Positions 25,143 through 33,723 of a DNA stretch of 60,877 nucleotides are shown here, one piece after another. Below the pieces are notes generated by a model. It was not told the DNA's origin and did no database searches. It saw nothing but the letters and a program-made list of their open reading frames with translations. Source of the stretch: Opitutales bacterium (GTDB taxonomy: Bacteria > Verrucomicrobiota > Verrucomicrobiia > Opitutales > Oceanipulchritudinaceae); NCBI GenBank assembly GCA_020831525.1, contig JAFIGH010000019.1, positions 1-60,877 of the forward strand. The letters run 5' to 3'. Both the position numbers and the translations under genes were made by a program. Position 1 is the first letter of the stretch; the number at the start of each line of letters is the position of its first letter.

Positions 25143-26183
25143 ATGGGCGGCGTGAAAAAGGATGCCGCAGAGGATAGCGGGAAGACCGCGCCGCAGCGTT
25201 TTGACGCGGAGGCCGCCGTGCGTGCGGGGCGCAATTGCCTGCGCTGGGAGGTGGAGGCCATTGAGGCCACGGCGGCGGCGCTGGACGGGCGCTTCGCGGC
25301 GGTCCTCGACAGGATCGACGCGGCGGTCGGCGCGGGGCGCAAGCTCATCTTCTCCGGCGTGGGCAAGAATGTGCCGGTGAGCCAAAAGCTGGTCGCAACC
25401 TTCAATAGCACGGGGGTGCGCTCGATCTTCCTCGATCCCATCCAGGCCTTTCATGGCGATCTCGGCATCTGCATGGAGGGCGATCTCGCCTTCCTTCTCA
25501 GCAACAGCGGCGAGACCGACGAGGTCGTGCGCCTGCTGCCGGCCTTGCGCCGGTTCGGGGTGGGGGTTGTCGCCGTCACGGCGGACGCCGGATCGCAACT
25601 GGCAACCAACGCCGACGACGTGCTCCTCTTCCAATACAGCCGCGAAGGCTGCCCCCTTGATCTTGCGCCAACCGCCAGCACGACAGCGGCGCAGGCGCTG
25701 GGCGACGCCCTTGCCATGGCATACGCCGGCCTGCGCGAGTTTTCGCGCGAAGATTTTGCGCGTTTTCATCCTGGAGGTGCGCTTGGGCGGCGCCTGATTC
25801 TTAGGGTGCGCGACGTCATGCGTACGGGCGCGCGCATGGCCTGTCTTTCGGCCGGGTCGACGATCAAGGAAGTGCTCCTTGCGCTCACGCAGGCGAAGTG
25901 CGGCACGGCGGCCCTTTTTGAGGACGGCTCCGGCCGCCTCGAGGGCGTCTTCACGGACGGGGACTTCCGCCGCCTCGCTCTCGGTTTGCCCGGATTTCTC
26001 GATGCTCCCGTGGCCGATCACATGACCCGCTCACCCAAAACGGTGGGCGAGAGCGCGCTCGTCGTCGAAGCCCTCAAGATTCTCGAACGCTCCCGCATTA
26101 ACGACCTCGTTGTCGTCGACGCGGACATGCGGCCGGTCGGTCTCCTCGACGGCCAGGACCTGCCGCGACTGAAGATTTATTGA
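25143..26183 (+). CDS. kdsD: arabinose-5-phosphate isomerase (KpsF/GutQ family)
   Basis: Interconverts ribulose 5-phosphate and arabinose 5-phosphate, the first step to Kdo of lipopolysaccharide. The 346 residues contain an N-terminal SIS domain (KLIFSGVGKNVPVSQKLVAT, LLSNSGETDEVVRLLPAL, LAPTASTTAAQALGDALA, FARFHPGGALGRRL) followed by two CBS domains (from VRDVMRTGARM and from VADHMTRSPKTV). The H-P-G-G-x-L-G-R block is diagnostic. The ATG at 25143 is used; a later GTG is possible. Confidence 0.93.
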   Translation: MGGVKKDAAEDSGKTAPQRFDAEAAVRAGRNCLRWEVEAIEATAAALDGRFAAVLDRIDAAVGAGRKLIFSGVGKNVPVSQKLVATFNSTGVRSIFLDPIQAFHGDLGICMEGDLAFLLSNSGETDEVVRLLPALRRFGVGVVAVTADAGSQLATNADDVLLFQYSREGCPLDLAPTASTTAAQALGDALAMAYAGLREFSREDFARFHPGGALGRRLILRVRDVMRTGARMACLSAGSTIKEVLLALTQAKCGTAALFEDGSGRLEGVFTDGDFRRLALGLPGFLDAPVADHMTRSPKTVGESALVVEALKILERSRINDLVVVDADMRPVGLLDGQDLPRLKIY

Positions 26184-26307
26184 ATCATCCGCGGTGCGGG
26201 CGGGCGAGGGGAGCCGTATGCCGGCATGGACGCGGCAATTCGGCGACGGGTGACCATGGCCCACGGCGGTGTTTGATGAGACTTCCGCCGTAGACGGGGC
26301 GAACCGG

Positions 26308-26835
26308 TTACTCGATGATGTAAAAGAGATTGCCTCCGCTGGAGCGGATGCGCCCGGTATCCGCGCTGCCGTCGTCATAGCGGTCGAGGAGCCGGACGAT
26401 TTGTGAGTCGGGGACGGTGTACCCGCGAACGGTGACGACCGCCGTAGCATCGGCGGGTTTGGAGCCGGACGATTCGGGATCCCAGTCGTAGTTTCCGCCC
26501 AGAGGGGTTTCGCGGGTGAAGCGGTTTGGGGAGAGCCAGCCGTCCATTTCGGGCGGAAAGAGGCCGGGGTTGCGGTCCGCCGGCCATTCGCCGGACTCAA
26601 GGTGGTATGCGGTGAAGGCGTTGGCGAAGACCCGGATGTCGTTCATAACGGCGGCGTTGCGTGAGTTTTCCCGCACCAGTTGCACGGAGGGGAGGGCGAG
26701 GGCGGCGAGAACGCCCACGATCACGACGACGATCATGATTTCGACGAGGGTGAAACCGTCTTTCCGGCGGTGGCGGAGAAACGGTTGTCCGGTGCGGTGC
26801 GGAGGTTGTGCGGATACGGGACGCGTGAATTTCAT
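26308..26835 (-). CDS. type II secretion/type IV pilin-like protein
   Basis: A 175-residue pseudopilin with the prepilin cleavage site G27|FTLVEIMIVVVIVGVLAA: the basic leader ends RRKDG and Glu5 of the mature protein is present. After the N-terminal helix the region NAAVMNDIRVFANAFTAYHL is typical of the verrucomicrobial pseudopilin group. It would be processed by a prepilin peptidase and assembled at the inner membrane. It stands alone, with no pilus operon in the window. Confidence 0.85.
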   Translation of the reverse strand: MKFTRPVSAQPPHRTGQPFLRHRRKDGFTLVEIMIVVVIVGVLAALALPSVQLVRENSRNAAVMNDIRVFANAFTAYHLESGEWPADRNPGLFPPEMDGWLSPNRFTRETPLGGNYDWDPESSGSKPADATAVVTVRGYTVPDSQIVRLLDRYDDGSADTGRIRSSGGNLFYIIE

Positions 26836-27050
26836 GGCGGGCGGTGGTGGACAACGACAGTTGAGAATGGAAAGTAGCTAGGCGTAAATACCCAATTTCC
26901 TCAAGCGGAAACACTAGTTCATCCTGTTTTTAGCACTCATTTCACGTGCCGTCGATCGCGCTACCGCTGACCCCGTGCAATCGGTCGGAAAAACGAAGAA
27001 ACTGATGTAAAGCGATGGTAAGGAAATGCGTTGACGGTCCGTCCGCCGCT

Positions 27051-28793
27051 TCAAGGCCCGGATTTGTCCCAGTCGAGAAAGGTGACACGGGGTGTGCGGC
27101 GGCCCTGCCAGACATTCCAGCCGAAGCGGAGGGCGAGGCGGCAAGGTGTTCCGGCCTGTGGCAATAGGTCGGAGACATGGTTCCATGCGACGCCGCTGAT
27201 ATCCCCGTTGCCGGAGTTGACGAGGTGGAAGCGTGTGTGCGAACCGTCGCCGATGGGCTGGAGCCGGTCGATGACGGCGTTGCGCACGGAGAAAACCGGT
27301 TCTTCGTTGCCTTGGCCGAAGGGGGCGAGGTGGTCGAGGTCGCGCAGGAGCTGTTCGTTCAGTTCTTTCGGGTCGAGTTCGGCGGCGATTTCCAAGGTCG
27401 GTTCGGGGAGTTCGCCGGCGGTGTTGCTCAGGATGCTGGCGCAAAAGGCCTCGCGCAGTTTGTCGATGTTGGCGGGTGCGACGGAGAGCCCGACGGCCAT
27501 GGGATGGCCGCCCCAGCTTTCGAGGAGTGCCGCGCAGGGCTTGAGGACTTCGACGAGGTTGATGCCCGGCACGCTGCGACCGGAGCCCTTGGCAAAGGGA
27601 CCTTCGGCGCCGAGCACGAGAGCGGGTCGGTGAAAGCGGTTGGTAAGGCGGCTCGCGACGATGCCGACCACGCCTGCGTGCCACTCGGGGTGAAAGAGGA
27701 TGATGCCGGGATCGTCGGCGAACGAACGTTCGACAAGCGCCTCGGCTTCTTCGGCGATGGCGCGTTCGATGGTTTGTCGGTCGCGGTTGGAGGCATCGAG
27801 GTCCATCGCCGCCTGGCGGCATTCCTGCAGGTCGGCGCCGAGGAGCAGCTTGATTGGTTCGCTGGCGTCGCCGAGGCGGCCGCTGGCGTTGATGCGCGGG
27901 CCGATGCGGAAGGAAATGTCGAAGGGGGTGATTTCGCTGCCCAGTTGAATGCCGCCCACTTCGAAGAGGGCGGCGAGGCCCACGCGCTGCGTTTGGCGCA
28001 GGAGTTTGAGTCCGTGCCGGACGAAGATGCGGTTTTCGCCGGTGAGGGGAACGAGGTCGGCGATCGTGCCGAGCGTGACAAGGTCGAGATAGTCGCGGAG
28101 ACGTATTTCGTGGGCCAGATCGTCGCCGTCTTCGCGGAGGGTTTTGAGCAGGCCGTGGACAAACTTGAAGACGAGGCCGACGGAGCAAAGGTGCTTCCAC
28201 GGGGCGTCGTCCGGATCGTGGACGTGGGGATTGACGACGACACAATCCTCGGGGAGCGACTCCTTGGAGGTGTGGTGGTCGAGAATGATAACGTCGATGC
28301 CTGCATTGCGGAGGACGGCGACTTCGGCGCGGCTGCTTGTGCCGCAGTCCACCGCGATGAGGAGATCGGGCCGCCCGCCTTCGGCGATGGCCCGTTTGAG
28401 CGCCGCCTCGGAGAGGCCGTAGCCTTCTTCAAGCCGTTTCGGGACGACAAAGCGCGGGTAAATCCCGTAGCGGGAAAGCACATCGACGAGAATCACCGTG
28501 GAGGTCACGCCGTCGACGTCGTAGTCGCCGAAGACGAGAATTTCCTCTCCGTCGCGCATAGCGCGGCGGAGGCGATGCACGGCGGTTTCGAGGTTGGCGA
28601 TGGCGAAAGGATCCCGGAGGGCGGCGAGCTTCGGTTCGAGAAACCCGCGCGCTTCGGCGGGCGAGTTTATACCGAGCCGCGCGAGAATCTCGCCGGCGGG
28701 ACGGGACAGGCTGAGGTCCCGTTGCAGGCGGCGGGCGAGCTTGCGGTCGAATTCAGCCGGTTGCCATCGCATTCCTTGGCCGCGGGCGCTCAC
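27051..28793 (-). CDS. recJ: single-stranded-DNA-specific 5'-3' exonuclease RecJ
   Basis: A 580-residue DHH-family nuclease for recombination and mismatch repair. Motifs: VFGDYDVDGVTST (motif I), AVDCGTSSRAEVAVL, IILDHHTSKE (DHH), VTLGTIADLVPL, IGPRINASGRLG, and GGHPMAVGLSV of the DHHA1 domain. An OB-fold region forms the C-terminus. The GTG at 28793 overlaps the secDF stop (GTGA); an alternative ATG at 28772 removes seven residues and has AAGGA right before it. It is the last gene of yajC-secDF-recJ. Confidence 0.93.
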   Translation of the reverse strand: MSARGQGMRWQPAEFDRKLARRLQRDLSLSRPAGEILARLGINSPAEARGFLEPKLAALRDPFAIANLETAVHRLRRAMRDGEEILVFGDYDVDGVTSTVILVDVLSRYGIYPRFVVPKRLEEGYGLSEAALKRAIAEGGRPDLLIAVDCGTSSRAEVAVLRNAGIDVIILDHHTSKESLPEDCVVVNPHVHDPDDAPWKHLCSVGLVFKFVHGLLKTLREDGDDLAHEIRLRDYLDLVTLGTIADLVPLTGENRIFVRHGLKLLRQTQRVGLAALFEVGGIQLGSEITPFDISFRIGPRINASGRLGDASEPIKLLLGADLQECRQAAMDLDASNRDRQTIERAIAEEAEALVERSFADDPGIILFHPEWHAGVVGIVASRLTNRFHRPALVLGAEGPFAKGSGRSVPGINLVEVLKPCAALLESWGGHPMAVGLSVAPANIDKLREAFCASILSNTAGELPEPTLEIAAELDPKELNEQLLRDLDHLAPFGQGNEEPVFSVRNAVIDRLQPIGDGSHTRFHLVNSGNGDISGVAWNHVSDLLPQAGTPCRLALRFGWNVWQGRRTPRVTFLDWDKSGP

Positions 28794-31468
28794 GCCCGGC
28801 TCTTTTCCGGCTGTTGCTGCGGTTCGGAGGTCCAGTCGTAGGACGGCAGGATCTCACCCTTTTCCACCTTGCGGCGGTCGCCTTTGTGGTACCAGAAGAA
28901 CGTCGGGCTGGCGATGAAGATGGAGGAGAACGTTCCCGTGAGAATACCGATGAGGAAGACGAGCGCGAAGTCCTTGATGACGCCGGCCCCGAAGAGGAAG
29001 AGGGTGAAGGACGCGAACAACGTCGTCAAACTGGTGAGGACCGTGCGGTTGAGCACGCGGGTGATGGACAGGTGGATGACCCGGCGCAGGTTCATGCCCG
29101 GGTTGAGTTCCAGCTCCTCGCGTATTCGGTCGAAGACGACAATCGTATCGTTGATGGAGTAACCCACCGTCATGAGGACGGCGGCGATCATGGGCGCGGT
29201 AAACTGGCCGCTGCCGACTCCAAAAAACTCGCCGAGGGCAATGAAGAGCCCGATGGTCATGAGGACGTCGTGCATCGTCGCCGTGATGGCGCCCAGACCA
29301 AAGCCGAACTCGAAGCGGACGGCGATGTAAAGGAGTATACCGACGAGCGCGGCGAGCATGGAGAAGATGGCGGAGTTCGTGACTTCCTTGCCCACGGCGG
29401 CGCCGATCTGGGTCTCGCCGACGCGCTCGAGTCCGGCGTCGGGGTAAGCTTCGGCAAGGACTTGGAAGAGCTGGCCGCCCTTGCCGGGCTCAGTCTGCAC
29501 GATCATGATCTCGCGCTCGGAGCCGAGTGGCGTGCGGTAGAAGACGTTGACCTCGCCGAAGGGTTCCGTGGAACCGTCCGCGGCGGTAAACGTCGCCGCG
29601 GAGGCGGCGGATTGCACGTCGATTGAGGTCAGCCGCTGCTCGTAGGCGACGGAGACTTCGTCACCGCCGGTGAAGTCGATGCCGAAGGCTTGGTCGAAGT
29701 GCAGGATGAAGGCGACGATGCCCAGCGCGACAACCACCCATGAGGCGGCGAAGGCTTTGCGCGCGTGGTTGAGAAAGGGAATTTCCTCGGCTTTGATGAG
29801 GCGGAAGCGGAAGGGGTTTTTCAGCAGGTTGCCGCTGACGAGCAGTTCCATGAGGAAGCGCATGAAGACCAGCGAGCAGAACACCGTTGCGAGGATACCC
29901 ACGGCAAGGGTGATGCCGAAGCCCTGCACCGGACCCGTGCCGAGCCAAATGAGGATGAGCGCGGTGATGAGGGTGGTGACGTTTGCGTCGATGATGGTCG
30001 AGAACGCTTTCTCGAAACCGTTGGTGACGGCGTTCTTTATGCTTTTGCCGGCGAGCAGCTCCTCACGCGTTCGTTCAAAGATCAGGATAGAGGCGTCCAC
30101 CGCCATACCGATGGTGAGGACAAGCGCGGCCACACCGGGGAGGGTGAGGGTGGCGCCGAAGCTGGCGAGCGCTCCGATGACAAGGAGAATGTTGAGGATG
30201 ACGGCAAGGGTGGAGACGACGCCCGCGATGCCGTAATAAATGATCATGAAAATGATGACGAGGATACCGGCGGCGGCGCCCGCGCGGAGGGAGGCGTCGC
30301 GCGCGTCGGCGGCGAGCGACGGGCCCACTTCGTACATTTCGGTGACGACCAGTTCGACGGCGAGCGGATTGCTCAGGGCGTTGGCCAGCTCGAAGGCTTC
30401 GCGCTGGGTGAAGCGACCGGTGATGCGTGCGGAAGGACTGTTGATCTCCTCGCGCACGGTGGGGGAGGAGATGAGTTCGCCGTCGAGAATGATGCCGAGT
30501 CGACCGATGTTGCCGGGGCTGTTTTCCGCCGCGATCTGGCGGGTGACCTCGGCGAACTGGCGGCGGCCCGCACTGTTGAAGTCCATCGTCACTTCGTAGC
30601 CGCCTGTCTGCGTAATCTGGGGCCTCGCGCGGTTGATGATCTCGCCGGTCATCACGGGGATGCGGCGCACATAGACGCGTTCGCGCATGATTTCGCCGGT
30701 TTCGCGGTCCTCTACCTCCTGGACCTTCTCGATGTAGCCGAGCGGGGCGCGCTCCGTCGTGCCGGGGCGTGCCGTACGGTGAAGGAGTGTGAATTCGAGG
30801 ACGGCGGGCGCACCGATGGTCTCTGCGAGGTTGGGATTATCCTCGGAGGAGATGCCGGGCATCTGCACCTCGACGAGGTTGCCGCCCTTTATGCGCACGA
30901 CCGGCTCGGCCACGCCGAGGCCGTCGACACGGTCGAGGATGATGGCGCGCACGTCCTCCATCTGCTGCTGGCGGATGTGGAAATCGCTGTCGAGCTGATC
31001 CTCGTCGACTTCGAAGGTGATGGCGACGCCGCCCGCGAGGTCGAGGCCGAGCCGCAGTTCGCCTTTCGAGCGGGTGAGCAGTTCGTTGAGAAGCGTTTCG
31101 TTGCGGCGCTCGAGGTTGCGGATGTCGGCCACGCGGATGTGCTGGAAATAGCGCGACAGGTCGATGCCCTCTTCATTGGCTACGCGGCGCATTCCAATGA
31201 AAACGGTGGGGTAGGGATTCTCCTCGACCAGCCCGAGCCGCTCGCGGTGTTCGTCGACAAGTTCGGTGACACGCGCGAGCAGGGCGATGAGCGTTTCGCG
31301 GTTTTCGTCGCGGGTGTTCACGACATTGCCCTGTGCGTCCACCGTTTCGGTGACCTGCTGGAGGAGGAAATCCTCGAACGGCGTGTCCTGCACCGGCGTG
31401 ATTTCGACCACCGCCCAGAGAATGAGCAGAGCTGTAATAATGAGGCGGAAAAGATTCGTGCCGTTCAT
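28790..31468 (-). CDS. secDF: fused protein translocase subunit SecDF
   Basis: An 892-residue fusion of SecD and SecF that uses the proton gradient to help pull proteins through SecYEG. The SecD half has LRLGLDLAGGVAITFEV near residue 140 and the helix block GMAVDASILIFERTREEL; the SecF half starts near FGIDFTGGDEVSVAYEQ and has YSINDTIVVFDRIREEL. About twelve membrane helices and large periplasmic P1 and P4 loops are apparent. It follows yajC (67-bp gap) and is overlapped by recJ. Confidence 0.95.
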   Translation of the reverse strand: MNGTNLFRLIITALLILWAVVEITPVQDTPFEDFLLQQVTETVDAQGNVVNTRDENRETLIALLARVTELVDEHRERLGLVEENPYPTVFIGMRRVANEEGIDLSRYFQHIRVADIRNLERRNETLLNELLTRSKGELRLGLDLAGGVAITFEVDEDQLDSDFHIRQQQMEDVRAIILDRVDGLGVAEPVVRIKGGNLVEVQMPGISSEDNPNLAETIGAPAVLEFTLLHRTARPGTTERAPLGYIEKVQEVEDRETGEIMRERVYVRRIPVMTGEIINRARPQITQTGGYEVTMDFNSAGRRQFAEVTRQIAAENSPGNIGRLGIILDGELISSPTVREEINSPSARITGRFTQREAFELANALSNPLAVELVVTEMYEVGPSLAADARDASLRAGAAAGILVIIFMIIYYGIAGVVSTLAVILNILLVIGALASFGATLTLPGVAALVLTIGMAVDASILIFERTREELLAGKSIKNAVTNGFEKAFSTIIDANVTTLITALILIWLGTGPVQGFGITLAVGILATVFCSLVFMRFLMELLVSGNLLKNPFRFRLIKAEEIPFLNHARKAFAASWVVVALGIVAFILHFDQAFGIDFTGGDEVSVAYEQRLTSIDVQSAASAATFTAADGSTEPFGEVNVFYRTPLGSEREIMIVQTEPGKGGQLFQVLAEAYPDAGLERVGETQIGAAVGKEVTNSAIFSMLAALVGILLYIAVRFEFGFGLGAITATMHDVLMTIGLFIALGEFFGVGSGQFTAPMIAAVLMTVGYSINDTIVVFDRIREELELNPGMNLRRVIHLSITRVLNRTVLTSLTTLFASFTLFLFGAGVIKDFALVFLIGILTGTFSSIFIASPTFFWYHKGDRRKVEKGEILPSYDWTSEPQQQPEKSRA

Positions 31469-31535
31469 GGGTTCAAAGATGCGTTTCGAGCGGTTGCCGC
31501 AGGGGGGTTCAAAGGGGAGAGACGGTGCAGGCGGC

Positions 31536-31844
31536 TTATTTGTTCGGAGTCTCGTCGCCCTGGCGCGACTGGACGAAGGATTTGAGAACGTCGATGCGTG
31601 TATTGTCGTCGACCTTTATCTGAAAACGGTCCGGGCGCACGCCGGAGATGGTCCCGAAGATACCGCCGGAGGTGACAACCTTGTCGCCGGTCTTCAGCTC
31701 GGAAATCATGCGGGCGTGCTCTTTCTGTTTCTTGCGCTGCGGCGCGATAAGCAGGAACCAGAAGGCCGCGATGAGAAGAATAAACGGCAAAAACTGGATG
31801 AACGGATTGGGCGCGCCGTCGGCTTGGGCGAGGAAGAATTCCAT
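31536..31844 (-). CDS. yajC: preprotein translocase subunit YajC
   Basis: A 102-residue single-pass inner-membrane protein that associates with SecDF. The membrane helix is FIQFLPFILLIAAFWFLLIA, followed by the hallmark PQRKKQKEHARMISEL and LKTGDKVVTSGGIFGTI. The ATG at 31844 (MEFFLAQADG) is chosen because the N-terminus is short in this family. First gene of yajC-secDF-recJ; an upstream terminator isolates it from psp. Confidence 0.95.
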   Translation of the reverse strand: MEFFLAQADGAPNPFIQFLPFILLIAAFWFLLIAPQRKKQKEHARMISELKTGDKVVTSGGIFGTISGVRPDRFQIKVDDNTRIDVLKSFVQSRQGDETPNK

Positions 31845-32017
31845 GGTTGGTAACAGGTGCGTACTGGCGTTTTGCATTGCGAAAAAGGGTCAAAGTGTGC
31901 GGTCGCCAAAGCGGAACGCAAGTATTTTGCAGGTTCCGTTTTCCGGCGTGGCTCCCGTGTCCGCGCCGGGGCGTTGCGCTGCGTCGGCGGTACACTGCCC
32001 CCGTCGCGGAGCGGGCG

Positions 32018-32046
32018 AAAAAAAGCCCCGCGCGGGCGGCGGGGCT
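32018..32046 (-). terminator. rho-independent terminator of the psp operon
   Basis: On the minus strand an 8-bp GC-rich stem AGCCCCGC / GCGGGGCT with a 7-nt loop is followed by seven U. It stands about 55 bp after the pspC stop and separates psp from yajC-secDF-recJ. Confidence 0.88.
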
Positions 32047-32100
32047 TGAAGTCGGTTCGCGGGGAGGGCTCTGCTGTCCGGAAGCGTGAAGTTCCGCCCT

Positions 32101-32478
32101 TCACGGTGTCGAGCGGAAGCGGCGGTCCCACTCGTATTCGCGGTCGGTGACGATGCTTTCGATGCGGCGGGTGCGGCGTTCGATACTGTCGAAGCGGCGC
32201 TTCAGCCCGGTGAGAGCGGCGCCGCGGTTGGAGGCGTAGGCGTTGTAGAATTCCCAGTCGGCGACCTCCGCGGTGGGCAGCACCGGGGCGGGCCGCATGA
32301 AGATCGCCGCCATGATATAGATAAGGATGACAGGCAGGAAGCTCGTGAGGAAACCCGCGAGGATCATGAGGACGCGGACCCAGATGACGCTGATCTGGGC
32401 GTAGTCGGCGAGGCCTTGGCATACGCCGAAGATCCAGCCGGAGCGTGAACGGTAAAGGGTGCGTGTGGTGTCGGACAT
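32101..32478 (-). CDS. pspC: PspC-domain membrane protein
   Basis: A 125-residue inner-membrane protein. The PspC domain is seen in LYRSRSGWIFGVCQGLADYA and VIWVRVLMILAGFLTSFLPV, followed by a helix, IYIMAAIFM. In the phage-shock system PspC with PspB senses membrane stress and recruits PspA. The C-terminal 40 residues form a charged, probably coiled, cytosolic or periplasmic tail (LKRRFDSIERRTRRIESIV). Last gene of the leftward pspA-pspB-pspC operon. Confidence 0.9.
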   Translation of the reverse strand: MSDTTRTLYRSRSGWIFGVCQGLADYAQISVIWVRVLMILAGFLTSFLPVILIYIMAAIFMRPAPVLPTAEVADWEFYNAYASNRGAALTGLKRRFDSIERRTRRIESIVTDREYEWDRRFRSTP

Positions 32479-32518
32479 GGCGGTGGTCGGGTCGGTTGAA
32501 GTGGGATGAGGTTGCGGA

Positions 32519-32770
32519 TCAGAGTTTGTTTTTCATGCGGTCGGCGCGGTCGAGAATGACGGCTTCGAGCGTATCGATGCGTGCCTCCAGCTTATTGAGG
32601 GAGCGGTGAATGTCCTGCACGAGGCGGGTCTCCTCGGTTTCACTCAGGCCGCCGCCGGAGTTCTTGCCGTCGCTTTTGAGGATTTTCGCGAGGGCGATCA
32701 TAAAGGCCCCCATGATCGGCAGGCCGACAACGATGAAGACGATGAGAACGGGGACCAGAATGGGATCCAT
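32519..32770 (-). CDS. pspB: PspB-like membrane protein
   Basis: An 83-residue protein: one N-terminal membrane helix (ILVPVLIVFIVVGLPIMGAF) followed by a charged helix (RLVQDIHRSLNKLEARIDTL), the layout of phage-shock protein B, which pairs with PspC. Sequence identity to classical PspB is not strong; the call relies on layout and position between pspA and pspC (57- and 40-bp gaps). Confidence 0.75.
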   Translation of the reverse strand: MDPILVPVLIVFIVVGLPIMGAFMIALAKILKSDGKNSGGGLSETEETRLVQDIHRSLNKLEARIDTLEAVILDRADRMKNKL

Positions 32771-32827
32771 GGCGGTGGCGGGCTGAGGTTGGCGCGGAGG
32801 TGCGTTCGGCGGATTGAAGGAATTGGC

Positions 32828-33505
32828 TTATTCTTTGCCGCGTCCGCTCTCAATCTCTTTTTTCAGGTCGGCGAGTTCGCGTTCGACCTCGTCGTCGCGC
32901 TCCAGTTTCTCGAATTCGTCGTCGAGGTTGGACGCCTTCTTGCCGTAGTTGACGAGGTCGGCGTCGGCCTCCATACGGTCGATGCGGCTCTCGAACTGGT
33001 CGAAGCGCACAAAGGCGTCGGAACTGTCGGCGCGCCGAATCTGGCTCTGCGCGGTCTTGCGCTTTTGCGCGTGGATGTGGCGCTGCACGAGCACGCGGTG
33101 CTTGTTGCGGGCGGCCTGAAGTTTCTCTTCCAACTGGCGGATGTCGTCCTGGTATTGGCCGACGAGTTCCTCGAGGTTGGCGACCTCAGCCGTGCGTGCT
33201 TCCACTTCGGCGAGAAGATTCTTCTTTTCTGTGATGGCCTCGCGGGCAAGGTCTTCGCGGCCTTTTTCCATGGCGAGCTTCGCTTTGCCGGCCCAGCGGT
33301 TGGCGCGCTCGCGGATGTCTTCGAGGTGGCGTTTGACGCGTGCCTTGTTGGCCATCGCGGAGGCGCACGACGCCTTCATTTCGACGAGCGTGTCCTCCAT
33401 TTCCTGGATCATGAGTTTGATCAGCTTTTCCGGGTCCTCCGCCTTTTCGAGCATGGAGTTGAGGTTGGCGCTGACGATGTCGCGGAATCTTGAGAAGATA
33501 CCCAT
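32828..33505 (-). CDS. pspA: phage shock protein A
   Basis: A 225-residue PspA/IM30 family coiled-coil protein (ESCRT-III-like) that binds and repairs the inner membrane under stress and restrains PspF. The N-terminus GIFSRFRDIVSANLNSMLEK carries the amphipathic membrane-binding helix; KLIKLMIQEMEDTLVEMK and much of residues 25-190 are coiled coil. The ATG at 33505 fits the conserved MGIFSRF start. The upstream sigma-54-type site and divergent pspF indicate classical psp regulation. Confidence 0.95.
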   Translation of the reverse strand: MGIFSRFRDIVSANLNSMLEKAEDPEKLIKLMIQEMEDTLVEMKASCASAMANKARVKRHLEDIRERANRWAGKAKLAMEKGREDLAREAITEKKNLLAEVEARTAEVANLEELVGQYQDDIRQLEEKLQAARNKHRVLVQRHIHAQKRKTAQSQIRRADSSDAFVRFDQFESRIDRMEADADLVNYGKKASNLDDEFEKLERDDEVERELADLKKEIESGRGKE

Positions 33506-33575
33506 TGTTGTGTTCTCCGTAGTTGAGGTGATTGTTGCGCCGGTCAATGCGGATGACGGGCGTTGCCACGTCTTT

Positions 33576-33592
33576 AGAAATCTCCGTGCCAA
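33576..33592 (-). promoter_or_regulatory. sigma-54-type promoter of pspA
   Basis: Reading leftward, TTGGCACGGAGATTTCT matches the -24 element exactly (TTGGCACG). After 4 nt comes TTTCT instead of TTGCW at -12, one change at the otherwise invariant GC. It lies about 75 bp before the pspA ATG, between pspA and the PspF gene. Confidence 0.72.
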
Positions 33593-33723
33593 GTTTTTGA
33601 TTGAATCCTCAAGTTATTGTTGTTCAATGGAATAAGTTTTCATGGAATGGAGGAATCCGATTTTAGTTGCGCGCCCTGTGTTTCGCAGACCAAATCTTGG
33701 CGAGTTTTACCAAACTCCGTATC

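Noticed and set aside
27177-31585. Long plus-strand frames opposite recJ and secDF
   Set aside because: Antisense shadows of two certain genes.
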